From: Streptomyces sp. NRRL F-5727
Lineage (GTDB): Bacteria; Actinomycetota; Actinomycetes; Streptomycetales; Streptomycetaceae
Assembly (NCBI RefSeq): GCF_000719555.1
Contig: NZ_JOGX01000041.1
Span: 1-55,635 of the forward strand
Length of the DNA: 55,635 nucleotides
Direction: 5' to 3'
Part shown: positions 7,682-17,593 of the stretch, piece after piece
Numbering within the stretch: position 1 is the first letter of the stretch
Layout of the letters: each line of letters opens with the position of its first letter
The notes under the pieces: generated by a model
What the model saw: the letters and a program-made list of their open reading frames with translations, nothing else
Told to the model about the DNA's origin: nothing
Databases searched by the model: none
Position numbers and translations under genes: made by a program

Positions 7682-8809
7682 ATGTCGGCACCCAATAAGT
7701 CGTACGACCCGGTCGAGGTCGAAGCCTTGAAACCGGAAGAGATCGAGCGCATGCGGGACGAGGCGGTCGCCGCCTTCGCCGCCGCCGGCGACCTCGACGC
7801 GCTCGCGCACGCCAAGACGGCGCACACCGGCGGCACCTCGCCGCTCGCCCTCGCCAACCGCGAGATCGGCGCGCTGCCCCCGCAGGCCAAGGCCGCGGCC
7901 GGCAAGCTCGTCGGCCAGGCCCGCGGCGTCGTCTCCAAGGCGCTCGCCGCCCGCCAGGCCGAGCTGGAGGCCGAGCGCGACGCGCGCGTCCTCGTCGAGG
8001 AGGCCGTCGACGTCACCCTGCCGTACGACCGGATCCCGGCCGGCGCCCGCCACCCCCTGACCACCCTGATGGAGCGCGTCGCCGACGTCTTCGTCTCGAT
8101 GGGCTACGAGGTCGCCGAGGGCCCCGAGGTCGAGGCCGAGTGGTTCAACTTCGACGCCCTGAACTTCGTGCCGGACCACCCGGCCCGGCAGATGCAGGAC
8201 ACGTTCTTCGTGCAGGGCCCGGAGGGCACCACGGGCGACGAGTCCGGTGTCGTGCTCCGCACCCACACCTCGCCGGTCCAGGCCCGCACCCTCATCGACC
8301 GGGAGCCCCCGGTCTACGTGGTGTGCCCCGGCCGCGTCTACCGCACCGACGAGCTCGACGCCACGCACACCCCGGTCTTCCACCAGATCGAGCTGCTCGC
8401 CGTCGACGAGGGCCTCACCATGGCCGACCTCAAGGGCACCCTCGACCACATGGTCCAGGCGCTCTTCGGCGCGGACATGAAGACCCGGCTCCGTCCGAAC
8501 TTCTTCCCGTTCACCGAGCCGTCCGCCGAGATGGACATGCTCTGCTACGTCTGCCGCGGCGAGTCCGTCGGCAACCCGGACCGACCCTGCCGCACCTGCG
8601 GCAGCGAGGGCTGGATCGAGCTCGGCGGCTGCGGCATGGTCAACCCGAAGGTGCTCGTCGCCTGCGGCGTGGACCCGGAGAAGTACAGCGGCTTCGCCTT
8701 CGGCTTCGGCATCGAGCGGATGCTGATGTTCCGGCACAACGTGGAAGACATGCGAGACATGGTCGAGGGTGACGTCCGGTTCACCCGGCCGTTCGGGATG
8801 GAGATCTGA
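7682..8809 (+). CDS. pheS: Phenylalanyl-tRNA synthetase alpha subunit
   Basis: PheS carries the class II catalytic core that forms phenylalanyl-AMP and charges tRNA-Phe, working as an alpha2-beta2 tetramer with PheT. The 375-residue protein has the N-terminal coiled-coil arm, motif 2 region ([20 protein letters not shown]) and motif 3 region with [14 protein letters not shown] near the C-terminus. It also has the insert [20 protein letters not shown], a cysteine-containing segment seen in actinobacterial PheS. The ATG at 7682 follows GGGAAGAG. A possible -10 (TAGACT, 7593-7598) lies upstream; I see neither a T-box nor a Phe-rich leader peptide. Confidence 0.97.
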   Translation: MSAPNKSYDPVEVEALKPEEIERMRDEAVAAFAAAGDLDALAHAKTAHTGGTSPLALANREIGALPPQAKAAAGKLVGQARGVVSKALAARQAELEAERDARVLVEEAVDVTLPYDRIPAGARHPLTTLMERVADVFVSMGYEVAEGPEVEAEWFNFDALNFVPDHPARQMQDTFFVQGPEGTTGDESGVVLRTHTSPVQARTLIDREPPVYVVCPGRVYRTDELDATHTPVFHQIELLAVDEGLTMADLKGTLDHMVQALFGADMKTRLRPNFFPFTEPSAEMDMLCYVCRGESVGNPDRPCRTCGSEGWIELGGCGMVNPKVLVACGVDPEKYSGFAFGFGIERMLMFRHNVEDMRDMVEGDVRFTRPFGMEI

Positions 8810-11337
8810 TGCGGGTCCCGCTTTCTTGGCTGCGGGAGTACGTCGACCTGCCGGCGACGGAGACCGGCCGCGACGTCCAGGCCAAGCTCATCACCGCCGG
8901 CCTCGAGGTCGAGACCGTCGAGCAGCTCGGCGCCGGCCTCACCGGCCCGCTGGTGGTCGGCAAGGTCCTCACCATCGAGGAGCTGACGGAGTTCAAGAAG
9001 CCCATCCGCTTCTGCACCGTCGACGTCGGCCAGGCCAACGGCACCGGCGAGCCCCAGGAGATCATCTGCGGCGCCCGGAACTTCGCCGTCGGCGACAAGG
9101 TCGTCGTGGCCCTGCCCGGCGCCGTCCTCCCCGGCGACTTCCGGATCGCCGAGCGCAAGACGTACGGCAGGGTCTCGCGCGGCATGATCTGCTCCAGCGA
9201 GGAGCTGGGCATGGGCGAGGACCCGAACCACGGGATCATCGTCCTGCCGCCGGAGCACGAGGTCGGCCTCGACGCCACCGCCCTCCTGGAGCTGTACGAC
9301 GAGGTCCTCGACATCGCCGTCACCCCGGACCGCGGCTACTGCCTGTCGATGCGCGGCGTCGCCCGCGAGGCCGCCATCGCGTACGGGCTGCCGCTGCGCG
9401 ACCCGGCGCTCCTCGACGTGCCCGCGCCGAACTCGTACGGCTACCCGGTCCAGGTCACCGACCCGATCGGCTGCGACCGCTTCACGGCCCGCACGGTCGT
9501 CGGCCTCGACCCCGAGGCCCGGTCGCCGATCTGGCTGCAGCGCCGCCTCCAGAAGGCCGGCATGCGCACGGTCTCGCTCGCCGTCGACATCACCAACTAC
9601 GTGATGCTGGAGCTCGGCCAGCCGCTGCACGCCTACGACCGCACCCGACTCGACGGCCCCATCGGGGTCCGCCGCGCCGAGGCCGGCGAGAAGATCACCA
9701 CCCTCGACGGCACCGCGCGCGTCCTCGACGCCGCGGACCTCGTCATCACCGACAACCGCGGCCCCATCGGCATCGCGGGCGTCATGGGCGGCGCCCACAC
9801 GGAGATCGCCGACCCGGTGACCGACCCCGAGACCGGTGCCGTCACCGGCTCCACCGAGGTCGTCATCGAGGCCGCGCACTTCGACGCCATCTCGATCGCC
9901 CGCACGGCCCGCCGCCACAAGCTGTCCTCCGAGGCGTCCAAGCGCTTCGAGCGCGGCGTGGACCCGCAGGCCGCCGCCGCTGCCGCCCAGCGCACGGTGG
10001 ACCTGCTGGTGCTGCTCGCCGGCGGCACCGCCGAGGCCGGCGTCACCGAGATCGCCGCCCCGTCGGCGCCCCGCACCATCACCATGCCGGCGAACCACCC
10101 CGACAAGGTCGCGGGTGTGGCGTACGGCCGCGAGACCGTCGTCCGCCGCCTCCAGGAGGTCGGCTGCGACGTCTACGGTCAGGACGAGCTCGTCGTCACC
10201 GTGCCCTCGTGGCGCCCCGACCTGAACGAGCCGAACGACCTCGCCGAGGAGGTCATCCGGCTGGAGGGCTACGAGAACCTGCCCTCCACGCTGCCGAAGC
10301 CCCCGGCCGGCCGCGGCCTCACCGAGCGCCAGCGCGTCCACCGCCGGGTCGGCCGCGCCCTCGCCGGCGCCGGCTACGTCGAGGCCCTGAACTACCCCTT
10401 CATGGGGCAGCAGGCCCTCGACCAGCTCGGCCTCGACGCGGACGACGCCCGCCGCAAGGTCGTCACCCTCGTCAACCCGCTCTCCGACGAGGAGCCCGCG
10501 CTCCGCACCACGCTGCTCCCCGGCCTGCTCGCCGCGCTGCGCCGGAACGACAGCCGCGGCAGCCACGACCTGGCCCTCTTCGAGACCGGTCTGGTCTTCC
10601 GCCCGGAGGGCGAGCCGAAGGTCGCCGTCCGTCTCCCGGTGGACCGCCGTCCCACCGACGAGGAGATCGCCGGCGTCAACGCCGCGCTGCCCGCGCAGCC
10701 GCGCCGCGCCGCCGTCGTCCTCGCCGGCGCCCGCGAGCAGTCCGGCTGGTGGGGCAAGGGCCGCCCGGCCGACTGGGCCGACGCGATCGAGGCCGCCCGC
10801 ACCGTCGCCGCCGAGGCCGGCGCGGAGCTGCTGATCGAGGCCGACCAGCACGCCCCGTGGCACCCGGGCCGCTGCGCCGCGTTCCACGTGGTCGTCGACG
10901 GGGTCAAGACCCTCGCCGGCCACGGCGGCGAGCTCCACCCGCGCGTCGTCAAGGCGCTGGGCCTGCCGGCCCGCTCCTGCGCGATGGAGCTGGACCTGGA
11001 CGTCCTGGAGAAGGCGAGCGCCGGCCCGGTGAAGGCCCCGCGCATCTCCGCCTTCCCGGTCGCCACCCAGGACGTCGCCCTGGTCGTCGACCAGGCCGTC
11101 GCCTCCTCCGAGGTCGAGCGGCACCTGACCGAGGGCGCGGGTGAACTCCTGGAGTCCATCCGGCTGTTCGACGTCTACACCGGCGACCAGGTCGGCGAGG
11201 GCAAGAAGTCCCTGGCGTACGCGCTGAAGTTCCGCGCCGAGGACCGCACCCTCACCGTCGAGGAGGCCACCGCCGCCCGCGACGCCGCGGTCGCCCGGGC
11301 CGCCGAGCACACGGGCGCCGTCCTGCGCGGCGCCTGA
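8809..11337 (+). CDS. pheT: Phenylalanyl-tRNA synthetase beta subunit
   Basis: The 842-residue protein shows the full bacterial PheT layout. It has an N-terminal tRNA-binding OB fold ([20 protein letters not shown]), a B3/B4 editing domain in the middle ([20 protein letters not shown]), a B5 domain, the catalytic-like core and a C-terminal anticodon-binding FDX-ACB domain ([17 protein letters not shown]). It partners PheS for tRNA-Phe charging and clears mischarged tyrosine. Its ATG shares one base with the pheS stop (TGATG), so the subunits are translationally coupled. A long hairpin follows the stop codon. Confidence 0.97.
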   Translation: MRVPLSWLREYVDLPATETGRDVQAKLITAGLEVETVEQLGAGLTGPLVVGKVLTIEELTEFKKPIRFCTVDVGQANGTGEPQEIICGARNFAVGDKVVVALPGAVLPGDFRIAERKTYGRVSRGMICSSEELGMGEDPNHGIIVLPPEHEVGLDATALLELYDEVLDIAVTPDRGYCLSMRGVAREAAIAYGLPLRDPALLDVPAPNSYGYPVQVTDPIGCDRFTARTVVGLDPEARSPIWLQRRLQKAGMRTVSLAVDITNYVMLELGQPLHAYDRTRLDGPIGVRRAEAGEKITTLDGTARVLDAADLVITDNRGPIGIAGVMGGAHTEIADPVTDPETGAVTGSTEVVIEAAHFDAISIARTARRHKLSSEASKRFERGVDPQAAAAAAQRTVDLLVLLAGGTAEAGVTEIAAPSAPRTITMPANHPDKVAGVAYGRETVVRRLQEVGCDVYGQDELVVTVPSWRPDLNEPNDLAEEVIRLEGYENLPSTLPKPPAGRGLTERQRVHRRVGRALAGAGYVEALNYPFMGQQALDQLGLDADDARRKVVTLVNPLSDEEPALRTTLLPGLLAALRRNDSRGSHDLALFETGLVFRPEGEPKVAVRLPVDRRPTDEEIAGVNAALPAQPRRAAVVLAGAREQSGWWGKGRPADWADAIEAARTVAAEAGAELLIEADQHAPWHPGRCAAFHVVVDGVKTLAGHGGELHPRVVKALGLPARSCAMELDLDVLEKASAGPVKAPRISAFPVATQDVALVVDQAVASSEVERHLTEGAGELLESIRLFDVYTGDQVGEGKKSLAYALKFRAEDRTLTVEEATAARDAAVARAAEHTGAVLRGA

Positions 11338-11355
11338 CGCCACCGCAGCACCCAC

Positions 11356-11394
11356 GGAGGGCCGCCCCGGGACCAGCTCCCGGGGCGGCCCTCC
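11356..11394 (+). terminator. Hairpin terminator after pheT
   Basis: GGAGGGCCGCCCCGGGA (11356-11372) pairs perfectly with TCCCGGGGCGGCCCTCC (11378-11394), a 17-bp stem with a 5-nt loop. It begins 18 nt after the pheT stop. Confidence 0.85.
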
Positions 11395-11625
11395 GCCGTG
11401 TTCCGGCCCCGCCCCGCCCGTACGGGCCCTCGACCGGCGGCCGCCTGTGCGGGTGGCGCGCCCCTGGCGTGGGGCGGCGCGCGGAGGGTGCTCACTCCTT
11501 CGGGTGAGATCGCCGGGGGGTGTTCCCCCGTGGTCCGTACGGTCGGCAGAATCGACGCGGCCACAGGGGCGGACCTGTGTGCCGCGGGGCCTTCGGGCGC
11601 TGTCGGGGCTCGGGAAGGGCCGTAC

Positions 11626-12720
11626 ATGATCCGTACCAGCCGTGACGACCGCCGCCGTACCAGGACCCTCAGCGCCGTCGTCGGCTCCCGGCTCCGCAGG
11701 TCGGCGCCGATCGCGCTCCCCGTCGGCTGGGGCGCGGTGGCGGTGGCGTGGAAGTTCGGCTGTCCGCTGGCCCGGCAGCCCGGGCTGCCGATGCGGATCG
11801 CGACCAGCATCGTCTTCCTGACCGTCGGCACGGGGCTCGTCCTCGGGGTGCGGTGGCAGTTGCGGCGCGAGCTGGCCCGGGTGCGGGCCGTCGCCGAGGC
11901 GACCCAGCAGGTGCTGCTGCGCCCGCCGCCCGCCCGGCTCGACGGACTCGCCCTCGCCGCCGGGCAGTTGTCGGCCACCCGCGGCGCCTCGGTGGGCGGT
12001 GACCTGTACGAGGCGGTGGCGACGCCGTACGGGGTGCGGATCGTCGTCGGGGACGTGCGGGGTCACGGTCTGGCCGCCCTCGGCGCGGTCGTCGCCGTGC
12101 TGGGGAGCTTCCGGGAGGCCGCCCACGACGAGGCCGAACTCGGGGGAGTGCTGCGGCGGTTGGAGCGGGCGCTCCAGCGCCATCTGCGGGAGCGGGCCCG
12201 GGACGAGCACCCGGCGGCCGGCGGGGGAGAGCCCGAGCATCCGGTGGCCGAGGAGTTCGTGACGCTGCTGCTCCTGGAGGTCCGGCCGGACGGGCGGCTC
12301 GCCGTCCTCGACTGCGGCCACCCCGCCCCGTACCGGCTCGGCGCCCGGGTGGAGCGGCTGTCGGTGGGCGAACCGCTGCCGCCGCTCGGCGTCCTGCCGC
12401 TGCCGGCCGCGCTCGTCCCGTACACCGCCGCCCGGCTGCTGCCCGGCGAGACGCTGGTGCTGCACACCGACGGGGCGGAGGAGGCGCGGGACGACCGCGG
12501 CCGGTTCTTCGGCCTCGAAGCGGCGCTCGCCCGGAGCGCGGGACGGCCGCCCGGGACCGTCGTCCGGCAGACCCACGAGGCGCTGCTGCGGCACACCGGC
12601 GGCCGCCTCGACGACGACGTGGCCTTGCTCGTCGTCCGCAACGACCGCGTCCGCGTGCCGGCGCAGCCCGCCGAACCCGGGCTGCGCCGTCCCCGGCCCG
12701 CTCCCTCCACCCACTGCTGA
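11626..12720 (+). CDS. Membrane-anchored PP2C-type (SpoIIE) phosphatase
   Basis: The 364-residue protein has two N-terminal hydrophobic helices (around IALPVGWGAVAVAW and IATSIVFLTVGTGLVLG), a short coiled linker (RELARVRAVAEATQQVLL) and a SpoIIE/RsbU-like phosphatase domain. Metal-binding and core motifs are visible: GGDLYEAV, GDVRGHGL, LDCGHPAPYRL and HTDGAEEARD. Such enzymes dephosphorylate anti-anti-sigma proteins and so activate alternative sigma factors. No partner is encoded nearby. The start is the ATG at 11626, preceded by GGGAAGGG; the frame is open further upstream, but that stretch is Pro/Arg-rich and unlike a protein N-terminus of this family. Confidence 0.9.
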   Translation: MIRTSRDDRRRTRTLSAVVGSRLRRSAPIALPVGWGAVAVAWKFGCPLARQPGLPMRIATSIVFLTVGTGLVLGVRWQLRRELARVRAVAEATQQVLLRPPPARLDGLALAAGQLSATRGASVGGDLYEAVATPYGVRIVVGDVRGHGLAALGAVVAVLGSFREAAHDEAELGGVLRRLERALQRHLRERARDEHPAAGGGEPEHPVAEEFVTLLLLEVRPDGRLAVLDCGHPAPYRLGARVERLSVGEPLPPLGVLPLPAALVPYTAARLLPGETLVLHTDGAEEARDDRGRFFGLEAALARSAGRPPGTVVRQTHEALLRHTGGRLDDDVALLVVRNDRVRVPAQPAEPGLRRPRPAPSTHC

Positions 12721-12741
12721 GCGAAGGGTCCGGGGATACGG

Positions 12742-12794
12742 GCGCCGCCCGCCCCGCCACGGAGTGTCGGGCAGATCAGCGGGGCGGGCGGCGC
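12742..12794 (+). terminator. Hairpin after the SpoIIE phosphatase gene
   Basis: GCGCCGCCCGCCCCGC (12742-12757) pairs perfectly with GCGGGGCGGGCGGCGC (12779-12794) around a 21-nt loop, shortly after the stop codon. A second compact hairpin, TTCTCGCC/GGCGAGAA, follows at 12841-12861. Confidence 0.6.
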
Positions 12795-12935
12795 GGACCG
12801 GGCGGCCGCACTGTACGAGGGGGAGCCGGCGGCCCGGTCGTTCTCGCCTGGCTGGCGAGAAGCCCAGTCAAGCGGTACCGCTCCGCCGGCGGGAGCGCGC
12901 ACGGACCGGAAGAACGGGTACTTCATTCACACCCC

Positions 12936-12949
12936 GTGCGAAATCGCAC
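12936..12949. promoter_or_regulatory. Inverted repeat upstream of the NsdA-like regulator
   Basis: GTGCGA-AA-TCGCAC is a perfect inverted repeat 53 nt before the regulator's ATG. A possible -10 (TACGCT, 12970-12975) follows it. The placement fits an operator, perhaps for autoregulation. Confidence 0.45.
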
Positions 12950-13001
12950 CGGGCGAATTCAGCCACCGCTACGCTGAGTTCACCGAGCGACCGGAGTGGC
13001 C

Positions 13002-14342
13002 ATGCAGCCCAACACCCTGCTCGACGCCCTCCTGGACGAGGCGGGCGTCTCCAACGCCGGGCTCGCCGACCGTGTGAACCGGGCCGGACGGGCCAGGGGC
13101 CTTGCCCTGCGTTACGAACACACCGCCGTGGCGCGGTGGTTGAAGGGCCAGCGGCCGCGCGGCCAGGTGCCCGACCTGATCTGCGAGGTGCTCGCGGCCC
13201 GGCTGGGCCGGCCGGTCACCCTCGACGACATCGGGCTCGGCGTGCCCGGCGGCGGGCCGCCCGCGCCCGGTACCCCGCTCTCCGGCTTCGTCGACCGGGC
13301 CACCGCCCTGTGGCGCTCGGACGAGCAGCAGCGCCCGTATCTGGTCTCCGCCCCGGCGGTGACCGGCACCCCGGCGGTGATGCCGGTGTGGGAGTGGGAG
13401 AACCCGCCGGAGGACGCCGACGTCTCCCGTACCGGGCTGACCCGGGTGGAGCCCGCCGACATCGCCCTGCTCAGCGCCGCCCGCGCGCACTACGAGCAGA
13501 TGTACCGGAAGGCCGGCGGCATCGCGACCCGCGCCCGGATCGTCGGCTTCCTGACCACCGAGGCCGCGCCCCGGCTGCGCGGCTCCTACAGCGACGCCCT
13601 GGGGCGCTCCCTGCACCGGGCCACCGGGGGACTGGTGGCGGTGGCCGGGATCTGCGCGTACGACGCCGACGCGCACGGTCTCGCGCAGCGCTACTTCCAG
13701 CAGGCGCTGCGGCTCGCGAAGGCCAGCGGGGACCGGGCGTTCGGGGCGTACGTGATCGCGCTGATGGTCAACCAGTCGCTGCTCCTGGGGGAGTTCCGGC
13801 AGGCGGTGGCCTTCGCGGAGGCGGCGCTGCGGGCGGCCGACGGGACCATCACCCCGGCGCTGGCCGCCGATCTGACGGCGATGCAGGCGAAGGCGTACGC
13901 CCGGCTCGGCGACGGGCGGGCGGCGCTGGACTGCATCCGGCGGGCCGAGGCGGCGGCGGAGCGGATCGCGCCGGCGGCGGAGCCGGCCGAGACGGGGTAC
14001 GTCCAGCCGGGACTCGTCAACGTGCAGGTCGCGGAGGCGCTCCTCAGTCTGGGTGATCTCGCGGGGGCGTACGAGCAGGCGGCCACGGCGGCGGGGGCGC
14101 CCTCGCACGACCGGGGCCGGGTGCACCGGCTCGCGCTGCTCTGCCAGGTCGAACTGCGGCAGGGCGAGGCGGACTCGGCGGCGCGGACGGCGGTCGAGAT
14201 GACCGAACGGGCGCGCGGGATGGAGTCCCGGCGGCTGCGGGACCGGCTGCGACAGGCCCGGGAGCACCTGCTCGCCAGCGACGCGGGGGACGCGCGGGAG
14301 GCGGCGGAGTTGATCGACGGGGCGTTGCGCGTTCCCCTCTGA
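13002..14342 (+). CDS. NsdA-like regulator with N-terminal HTH-like and TPR-like helices
   Basis: The 446-residue cytoplasmic protein begins with a segment resembling a helix-turn-helix (LLDEAGVSNAGLADRVNRAG ... YEHTAVARWLKGQRPRGQ). This matches the start of the Streptomyces NsdA/NsdB-type regulators that repress antibiotic production and differentiation. The rest is Ala-rich helical repeats like TPRs (AQRYFQQALRLAKASGD; AVAFAEAALRAADG; AYEQAATAAGAP). The family assignment is by pattern and the target genes are unknown. I choose the ATG at 13002, 5 nt after GGAG, over the GTG at 12996, which overlaps that Shine-Dalgarno. The next gene, a NUDIX hydrolase, is on the same strand 62 nt downstream. 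Confidence 0.8.
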   Translation: MQPNTLLDALLDEAGVSNAGLADRVNRAGRARGLALRYEHTAVARWLKGQRPRGQVPDLICEVLAARLGRPVTLDDIGLGVPGGGPPAPGTPLSGFVDRATALWRSDEQQRPYLVSAPAVTGTPAVMPVWEWENPPEDADVSRTGLTRVEPADIALLSAARAHYEQMYRKAGGIATRARIVGFLTTEAAPRLRGSYSDALGRSLHRATGGLVAVAGICAYDADAHGLAQRYFQQALRLAKASGDRAFGAYVIALMVNQSLLLGEFRQAVAFAEAALRAADGTITPALAADLTAMQAKAYARLGDGRAALDCIRRAEAAAERIAPAAEPAETGYVQPGLVNVQVAEALLSLGDLAGAYEQAATAAGAPSHDRGRVHRLALLCQVELRQGEADSAARTAVEMTERARGMESRRLRDRLRQAREHLLASDAGDAREAAELIDGALRVPL

Positions 14343-14404
14343 CCGTCGAACTGATGCGATATTGCCACCGAACACGCGCCTACCAGTCGGAAGGTGGCAA
14401 GAAC

Positions 14405-14935
14405 GTGCAGTGGACGAAACTGAGTGAACGCTCCGTCTATGAAAACCGTTGGTTCCGAGTGAACCTCGCGGACGTCGAACTCCCGGACGGCCGCCACCTC
14501 GACCACTATCTGATCCGACTCCGCCCCGTCGCCGTCGCGACCGTCGTCAACGACGCCGACGAGGTCCTCATGCTCTGGCGCCACCGTTTCATCACCGACA
14601 GCTGGGGCTGGGAGCTGGCCGCCGGCGTCGTCGAGGACGGCGAGACCCCCGAGGCCGCCGCCGCCCGCGAGATGGAGGAGGAGACCGGCTGGCGGCCGGG
14701 GCCGCTGCGCCACCTCCTCACCGTCGAGCCCTCCAACGGGCTCAGCGACGCCCGGCACCACCTCTACTGGACGGACCAGGCCACCTGGACCGGCCCGCCG
14801 GCCGACGGCTTCGAGTCCTCGCGGCGGGCCTGGGTGCCGCTGAAGGAGGTCCCGGGGCTGATCGCCCGGGGCGAGATCCCGGCCGCGAACATGGCGGCGG
14901 GGCTGCTCATGCTCCGCCATCTGCGGCACGGCTGA
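14405..14935 (+). CDS. NUDIX hydrolase
   Basis: The 176-residue enzyme contains a complete Nudix box, GVVEDGETPEAAAAREMEEE followed by TGW, which binds metal and hydrolyses a nucleoside diphosphate linked to another moiety. The N-terminal segment (ENRWFRVNLADVELPDGRHL) resembles the ADP-sugar pyrophosphatase subgroup, so ADP-ribose is a candidate substrate, but specificity cannot be read from the sequence. The GTG at 14405 is chosen because GGAAGGTGG lies just before it. A strong bidirectional hairpin follows and separates it from the convergent dehydrogenase gene. Confidence 0.9.
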   Translation: MQWTKLSERSVYENRWFRVNLADVELPDGRHLDHYLIRLRPVAVATVVNDADEVLMLWRHRFITDSWGWELAAGVVEDGETPEAAAAREMEEETGWRPGPLRHLLTVEPSNGLSDARHHLYWTDQATWTGPPADGFESSRRAWVPLKEVPGLIARGEIPAANMAAGLLMLRHLRHG

Positions 14936-14960
14936 CGTCCGGCCGGCGACGGGGAAAGGT

Positions 14961-14996
14961 GAACGGCCCGTACCTGTGCGGGGGTACGGGCCGTTC
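14961..14996. terminator. Bidirectional hairpin terminator
   Basis: GAACGGCCCGTACC (14961-14974) and GGTACGGGCCGTTC (14983-14996) form a perfect 14-bp stem with an 8-nt loop between two convergent genes. Confidence 0.85.
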
Positions 14997-15045
14997 CGGT
15001 CGCGGAGAGCGACATCCGTGGGACGCCGGAGGCGTCAGGGTGGGG

Positions 15046-15918
15046 TCAGGCGTAGACGTAGAAGCCGGAGCCCGTCTTGCGGCCCAGCCGGCCCGCGTCC
15101 ACCATCCGCTGGAGCAGCGGGGGAGCGGCGTACAGCGGCTCCTTGAACTCGGAGTACATCGAGTCGGCGATCGAGGCGATCGTGTCGAGGCCGATGAGGT
15201 CCGAGAGCTTCAGGGGGCCCATGGGGTGGGCGCAGCCGAACTCCATGCCGTTGTCGATGTCCTCGCGGCTCGCGATGCCGGACTCGAACATCCGGATCGC
15301 CGAGAGCAGGTAGGGCACGAGCAGGGCGTTCACGACGAAGCCGGAGCGGTCCTGGGCGCGGATCGCGTGCTTGCCGAGCACCTTCTCGGCGAACGCCTGC
15401 GCCCGGCTGATCGTGCCCTCGGAGGTGGTGAGGGCGGGGATCAGCTCGACCAGCTTCTGCACGGGGGCCGGGTTGAAGAAGTGGATCCCGATGACGTGGT
15501 CGGGGCGGGAGGTCGCCACGGCCAGCTTCACCAGCGGGATGGAGGAGGTGTTCGAGGCCAGGATGGCGTCGGGCCGGGTCAGCACCTGGTCGAGGACCTG
15601 GAAGATCTCGGTCTTGACCTGCTCGTTCTCGACGACCGCCTCAATGACGAGGTCGCGGTCGGCGAACTCGCCCAGGTCGGTGGTGAAGCTCAGGTTGGCC
15701 AGCGCCGCGTCCCGCTCCTCCTCGCTGATCTTGCCGCGTTCGGCGGCCTTGGTCAGCGAGTTCAGCAGCCGGGTGCGGCCGATCTCCAGGGCCTCACCGG
15801 TGGTCTCGGCCACCTTCACCTCGAGGCCGCTCCGGGCACACACCTCTGCGATGCCCGCGCCCATCTGGCCGCAGCCCACCACTCCGACGCGCTCAATGTC
15901 GGCCATGGAGTCCGTCAC
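15046..15918 (-). CDS. 3-hydroxybutyryl-CoA (3-hydroxyacyl-CoA) dehydrogenase
   Basis: The 290-residue enzyme oxidises or reduces 3-hydroxyacyl-CoA with NAD(P). The Rossmann motif GVVGCGQMGAGIAEVCARSG lies near the N-terminus, the active-site His is in GIHFFNPAPVQKLVE, and the family signature DRSGFVVNALLVPYL with GMEFGCAHPMGPLKLSDLIG lies in the C-terminal domain. The size matches the short single-domain enzymes used in butyrate/PHB-type metabolism and fatty acid degradation. The GTG start at 15918 has AAAGG 6 nt upstream; an internal ATG (MADIERVG) is the alternative. It is divergent from the secreted glycosidase-like gene. Confidence 0.94.
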   Translation of the reverse strand: MTDSMADIERVGVVGCGQMGAGIAEVCARSGLEVKVAETTGEALEIGRTRLLNSLTKAAERGKISEEERDAALANLSFTTDLGEFADRDLVIEAVVENEQVKTEIFQVLDQVLTRPDAILASNTSSIPLVKLAVATSRPDHVIGIHFFNPAPVQKLVELIPALTTSEGTISRAQAFAEKVLGKHAIRAQDRSGFVVNALLVPYLLSAIRMFESGIASREDIDNGMEFGCAHPMGPLKLSDLIGLDTIASIADSMYSEFKEPLYAAPPLLQRMVDAGRLGRKTGSGFYVYA

Positions 15919-16077
15919 CTCGTGCCTTTCGCTCTGCTCTGGCGGCGGGCCCCCGTGTGATTCCGGTGCGCACGCCTCGACCCCATGACGTTACTCCGAT
16001 TCGCGCGATGATCGATCGGCCGGGGAAGGGCATGCTGTCCCTGGGGGTGTGACGTATCCGACAGCTGAGGGGTACAA

Positions 16078-17358
16078 GTGCGGCCTATCGGGAGAAGAGG
16101 GTTTGTGACGACCGCAACGGGAGCGGCATTCGCCGTCGCGGGTCCGGGTGCCTCCGGCGCCTCCGCCCGGCGCCCCTCGATACGGGAACGGGAGCGGGGC
16201 CAAGAGCCCTCGCGGGCCGCTCGTTCCGGCGGTTTCCGGGGCATGTGGGTGGCGACGGTCGCCAACCGGGACTGGCCGTCCCGCGCCGGTCTCACCGCCG
16301 CCGAGCAGCGGGCCGAGCTCCTCGCCCACCTGGACAAGGCGGTGGAGCGGCGGCTCAACGCGGTCGTCCTCCAGGTGCGGCCCACCGCCGACGCGCTGTG
16401 GCCTTCGCCTCACGAGCCCTGGGCGCAGTGCCTCACCGGCACCCAGGGCCGCGACCCCGGCTGGGACCCGCTGGGCACGGCCGTCACGGAGGCGCACGCG
16501 CGCGGTCTGGAGCTGCACGCCTGGTTCAACCCGTACCGGGTGGCGAACCACACGGACCCGGCCCGGCTCGCCGCCTCCCACCCGGCCCGGCTGCACCCGG
16601 AGTGGACCGTGGCGTACGGCGGCAAGCTGTACTACAACCCCGGCCTGCCCGAGGTGCGCCGCTTCGTCCAGGACGCCGTGCTCGACGCGGTGCGCCGCTA
16701 CGCGGTGGACGCCGTCCACTGGGACGACTACTTCTACCCGTACCCGGTGGAGGGGGAGAGCTTCGCGGACGACGAGGCGTACGCCCGGCACGGCGCGGAC
16801 TTCCCCGACCGCGCGGACTGGCGGCGGCGCAACACCGACCTGCTGGTCTCGGAGACGTCCGCCCGGATCAAGGAGGTCAGGCCGGGGACGGCCTTCGGGA
16901 TCAGCCCCTTCGGGGTGTGGCGGAACATCGCCGACGACCCCGCGGGCTCGGACACCCGGGCCGGCGTGGCCACCTACGACGACCTGTACGCGGACACCCG
17001 CAAGTGGATCCGGGAGGGCTGGATCGACCACGTGGTGCCGCAGCTGTACTGGCACATCGGCCACCCCTCCACCGACTACACCACGCTGCTCGACTGGTGG
17101 CACGCGACGGTACGGGGGACGGGCGTCGGGCTCTACGTCGGCGAGGCGCTGTACAAGGCGGGCGACCCCGGCCAGCCCGAAGCGTGGCAGGACCCGAAGG
17201 AGCTGTCACGGCACCTCGCGCTGGCCGCGGAACGGCCGGGCGTCGGCGGGCACTGCTTCTTCGCGGCGAAGGAGGTCACGGAGGACCGCAACGGCGCTCT
17301 CGCCACCGCCGTGGCCGACCACTACCCGAGCCGGGTCCGGCCGCCCCGGACCGCCTAG
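16078..17358 (+). CDS. Tat-exported GHL10/DUF187-type glycoside hydrolase-like protein
   Basis: The 426-residue protein starts with a twin-arginine-like signal (IGRRGFVTTATGAAFAVAGP), so export in folded form is likely. The mature part is a TIM-barrel family 10-like glycosidase (GHL10, YngK type). Conserved blocks are GMWVATVANRDWPS, NAVVLQVRPTADALWPS, LELHAWFNPYRVAN and VDAVHWDDYFYPYP, with acidic residues that may be catalytic. Substrates of the family are poorly known; cell-wall or exopolysaccharide glycans are plausible. The start is GTG. The stop overlaps the stop of the convergent DUF1918 gene within the palindrome CTAG. Confidence 0.88.
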   Translation: MRPIGRRGFVTTATGAAFAVAGPGASGASARRPSIRERERGQEPSRAARSGGFRGMWVATVANRDWPSRAGLTAAEQRAELLAHLDKAVERRLNAVVLQVRPTADALWPSPHEPWAQCLTGTQGRDPGWDPLGTAVTEAHARGLELHAWFNPYRVANHTDPARLAASHPARLHPEWTVAYGGKLYYNPGLPEVRRFVQDAVLDAVRRYAVDAVHWDDYFYPYPVEGESFADDEAYARHGADFPDRADWRRRNTDLLVSETSARIKEVRPGTAFGISPFGVWRNIADDPAGSDTRAGVATYDDLYADTRKWIREGWIDHVVPQLYWHIGHPSTDYTTLLDWWHATVRGTGVGLYVGEALYKAGDPGQPEAWQDPKELSRHLALAAERPGVGGHCFFAAKEVTEDRNGALATAVADHYPSRVRPPRTA

Positions 17359-17552
17359 CGCTGCTGTCCGGGGTGGCGGACGACGGTGTCGGGGCCCGGC
17401 GACATCAGGGCCTCGTGACCGTCGTCGTCGAACTTCACCTTGTACGGGGGAGCGCCGTTCTCCCCCCTCACCTCGAGGACCTGGGCCGTACGGTCGTGCT
17501 GGCCCACGGTCCGGCCGTGCACCAGCAGTTTGTCGCCCACACTCGCCTGCAT
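17355..17552 (-). CDS. DUF1918 small protein
   Basis: This 65-residue protein (MQASVGDKLLVHGRTVGQHD, then VKFDDDGHEALMSPGPDTVV) matches DUF1918, a small SH3-like barrel family common in actinobacteria and of unknown function. A perfect GAGGAGG Shine-Dalgarno lies 8 nt before the ATG. A CRP-like palindrome lies 40-60 nt upstream. Its stop codon interlocks with that of the convergent upstream-coordinate gene. Confidence 0.88.
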   Translation of the reverse strand: MQASVGDKLLVHGRTVGQHDRTAQVLEVRGENGAPPYKVKFDDDGHEALMSPGPDTVVRHPGQQR

Positions 17553-17593
17553 CACGGACCTCCTCGCGCGCGAAACGACCTCTGCCCTGCCAT

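Noticed and set aside
8545..12714. Antisense open frame of about 1390 codons on the minus strand
   Set aside because: It covers pheT and the SpoIIE phosphatase gene, both with clear motifs, and has no domain of its own.
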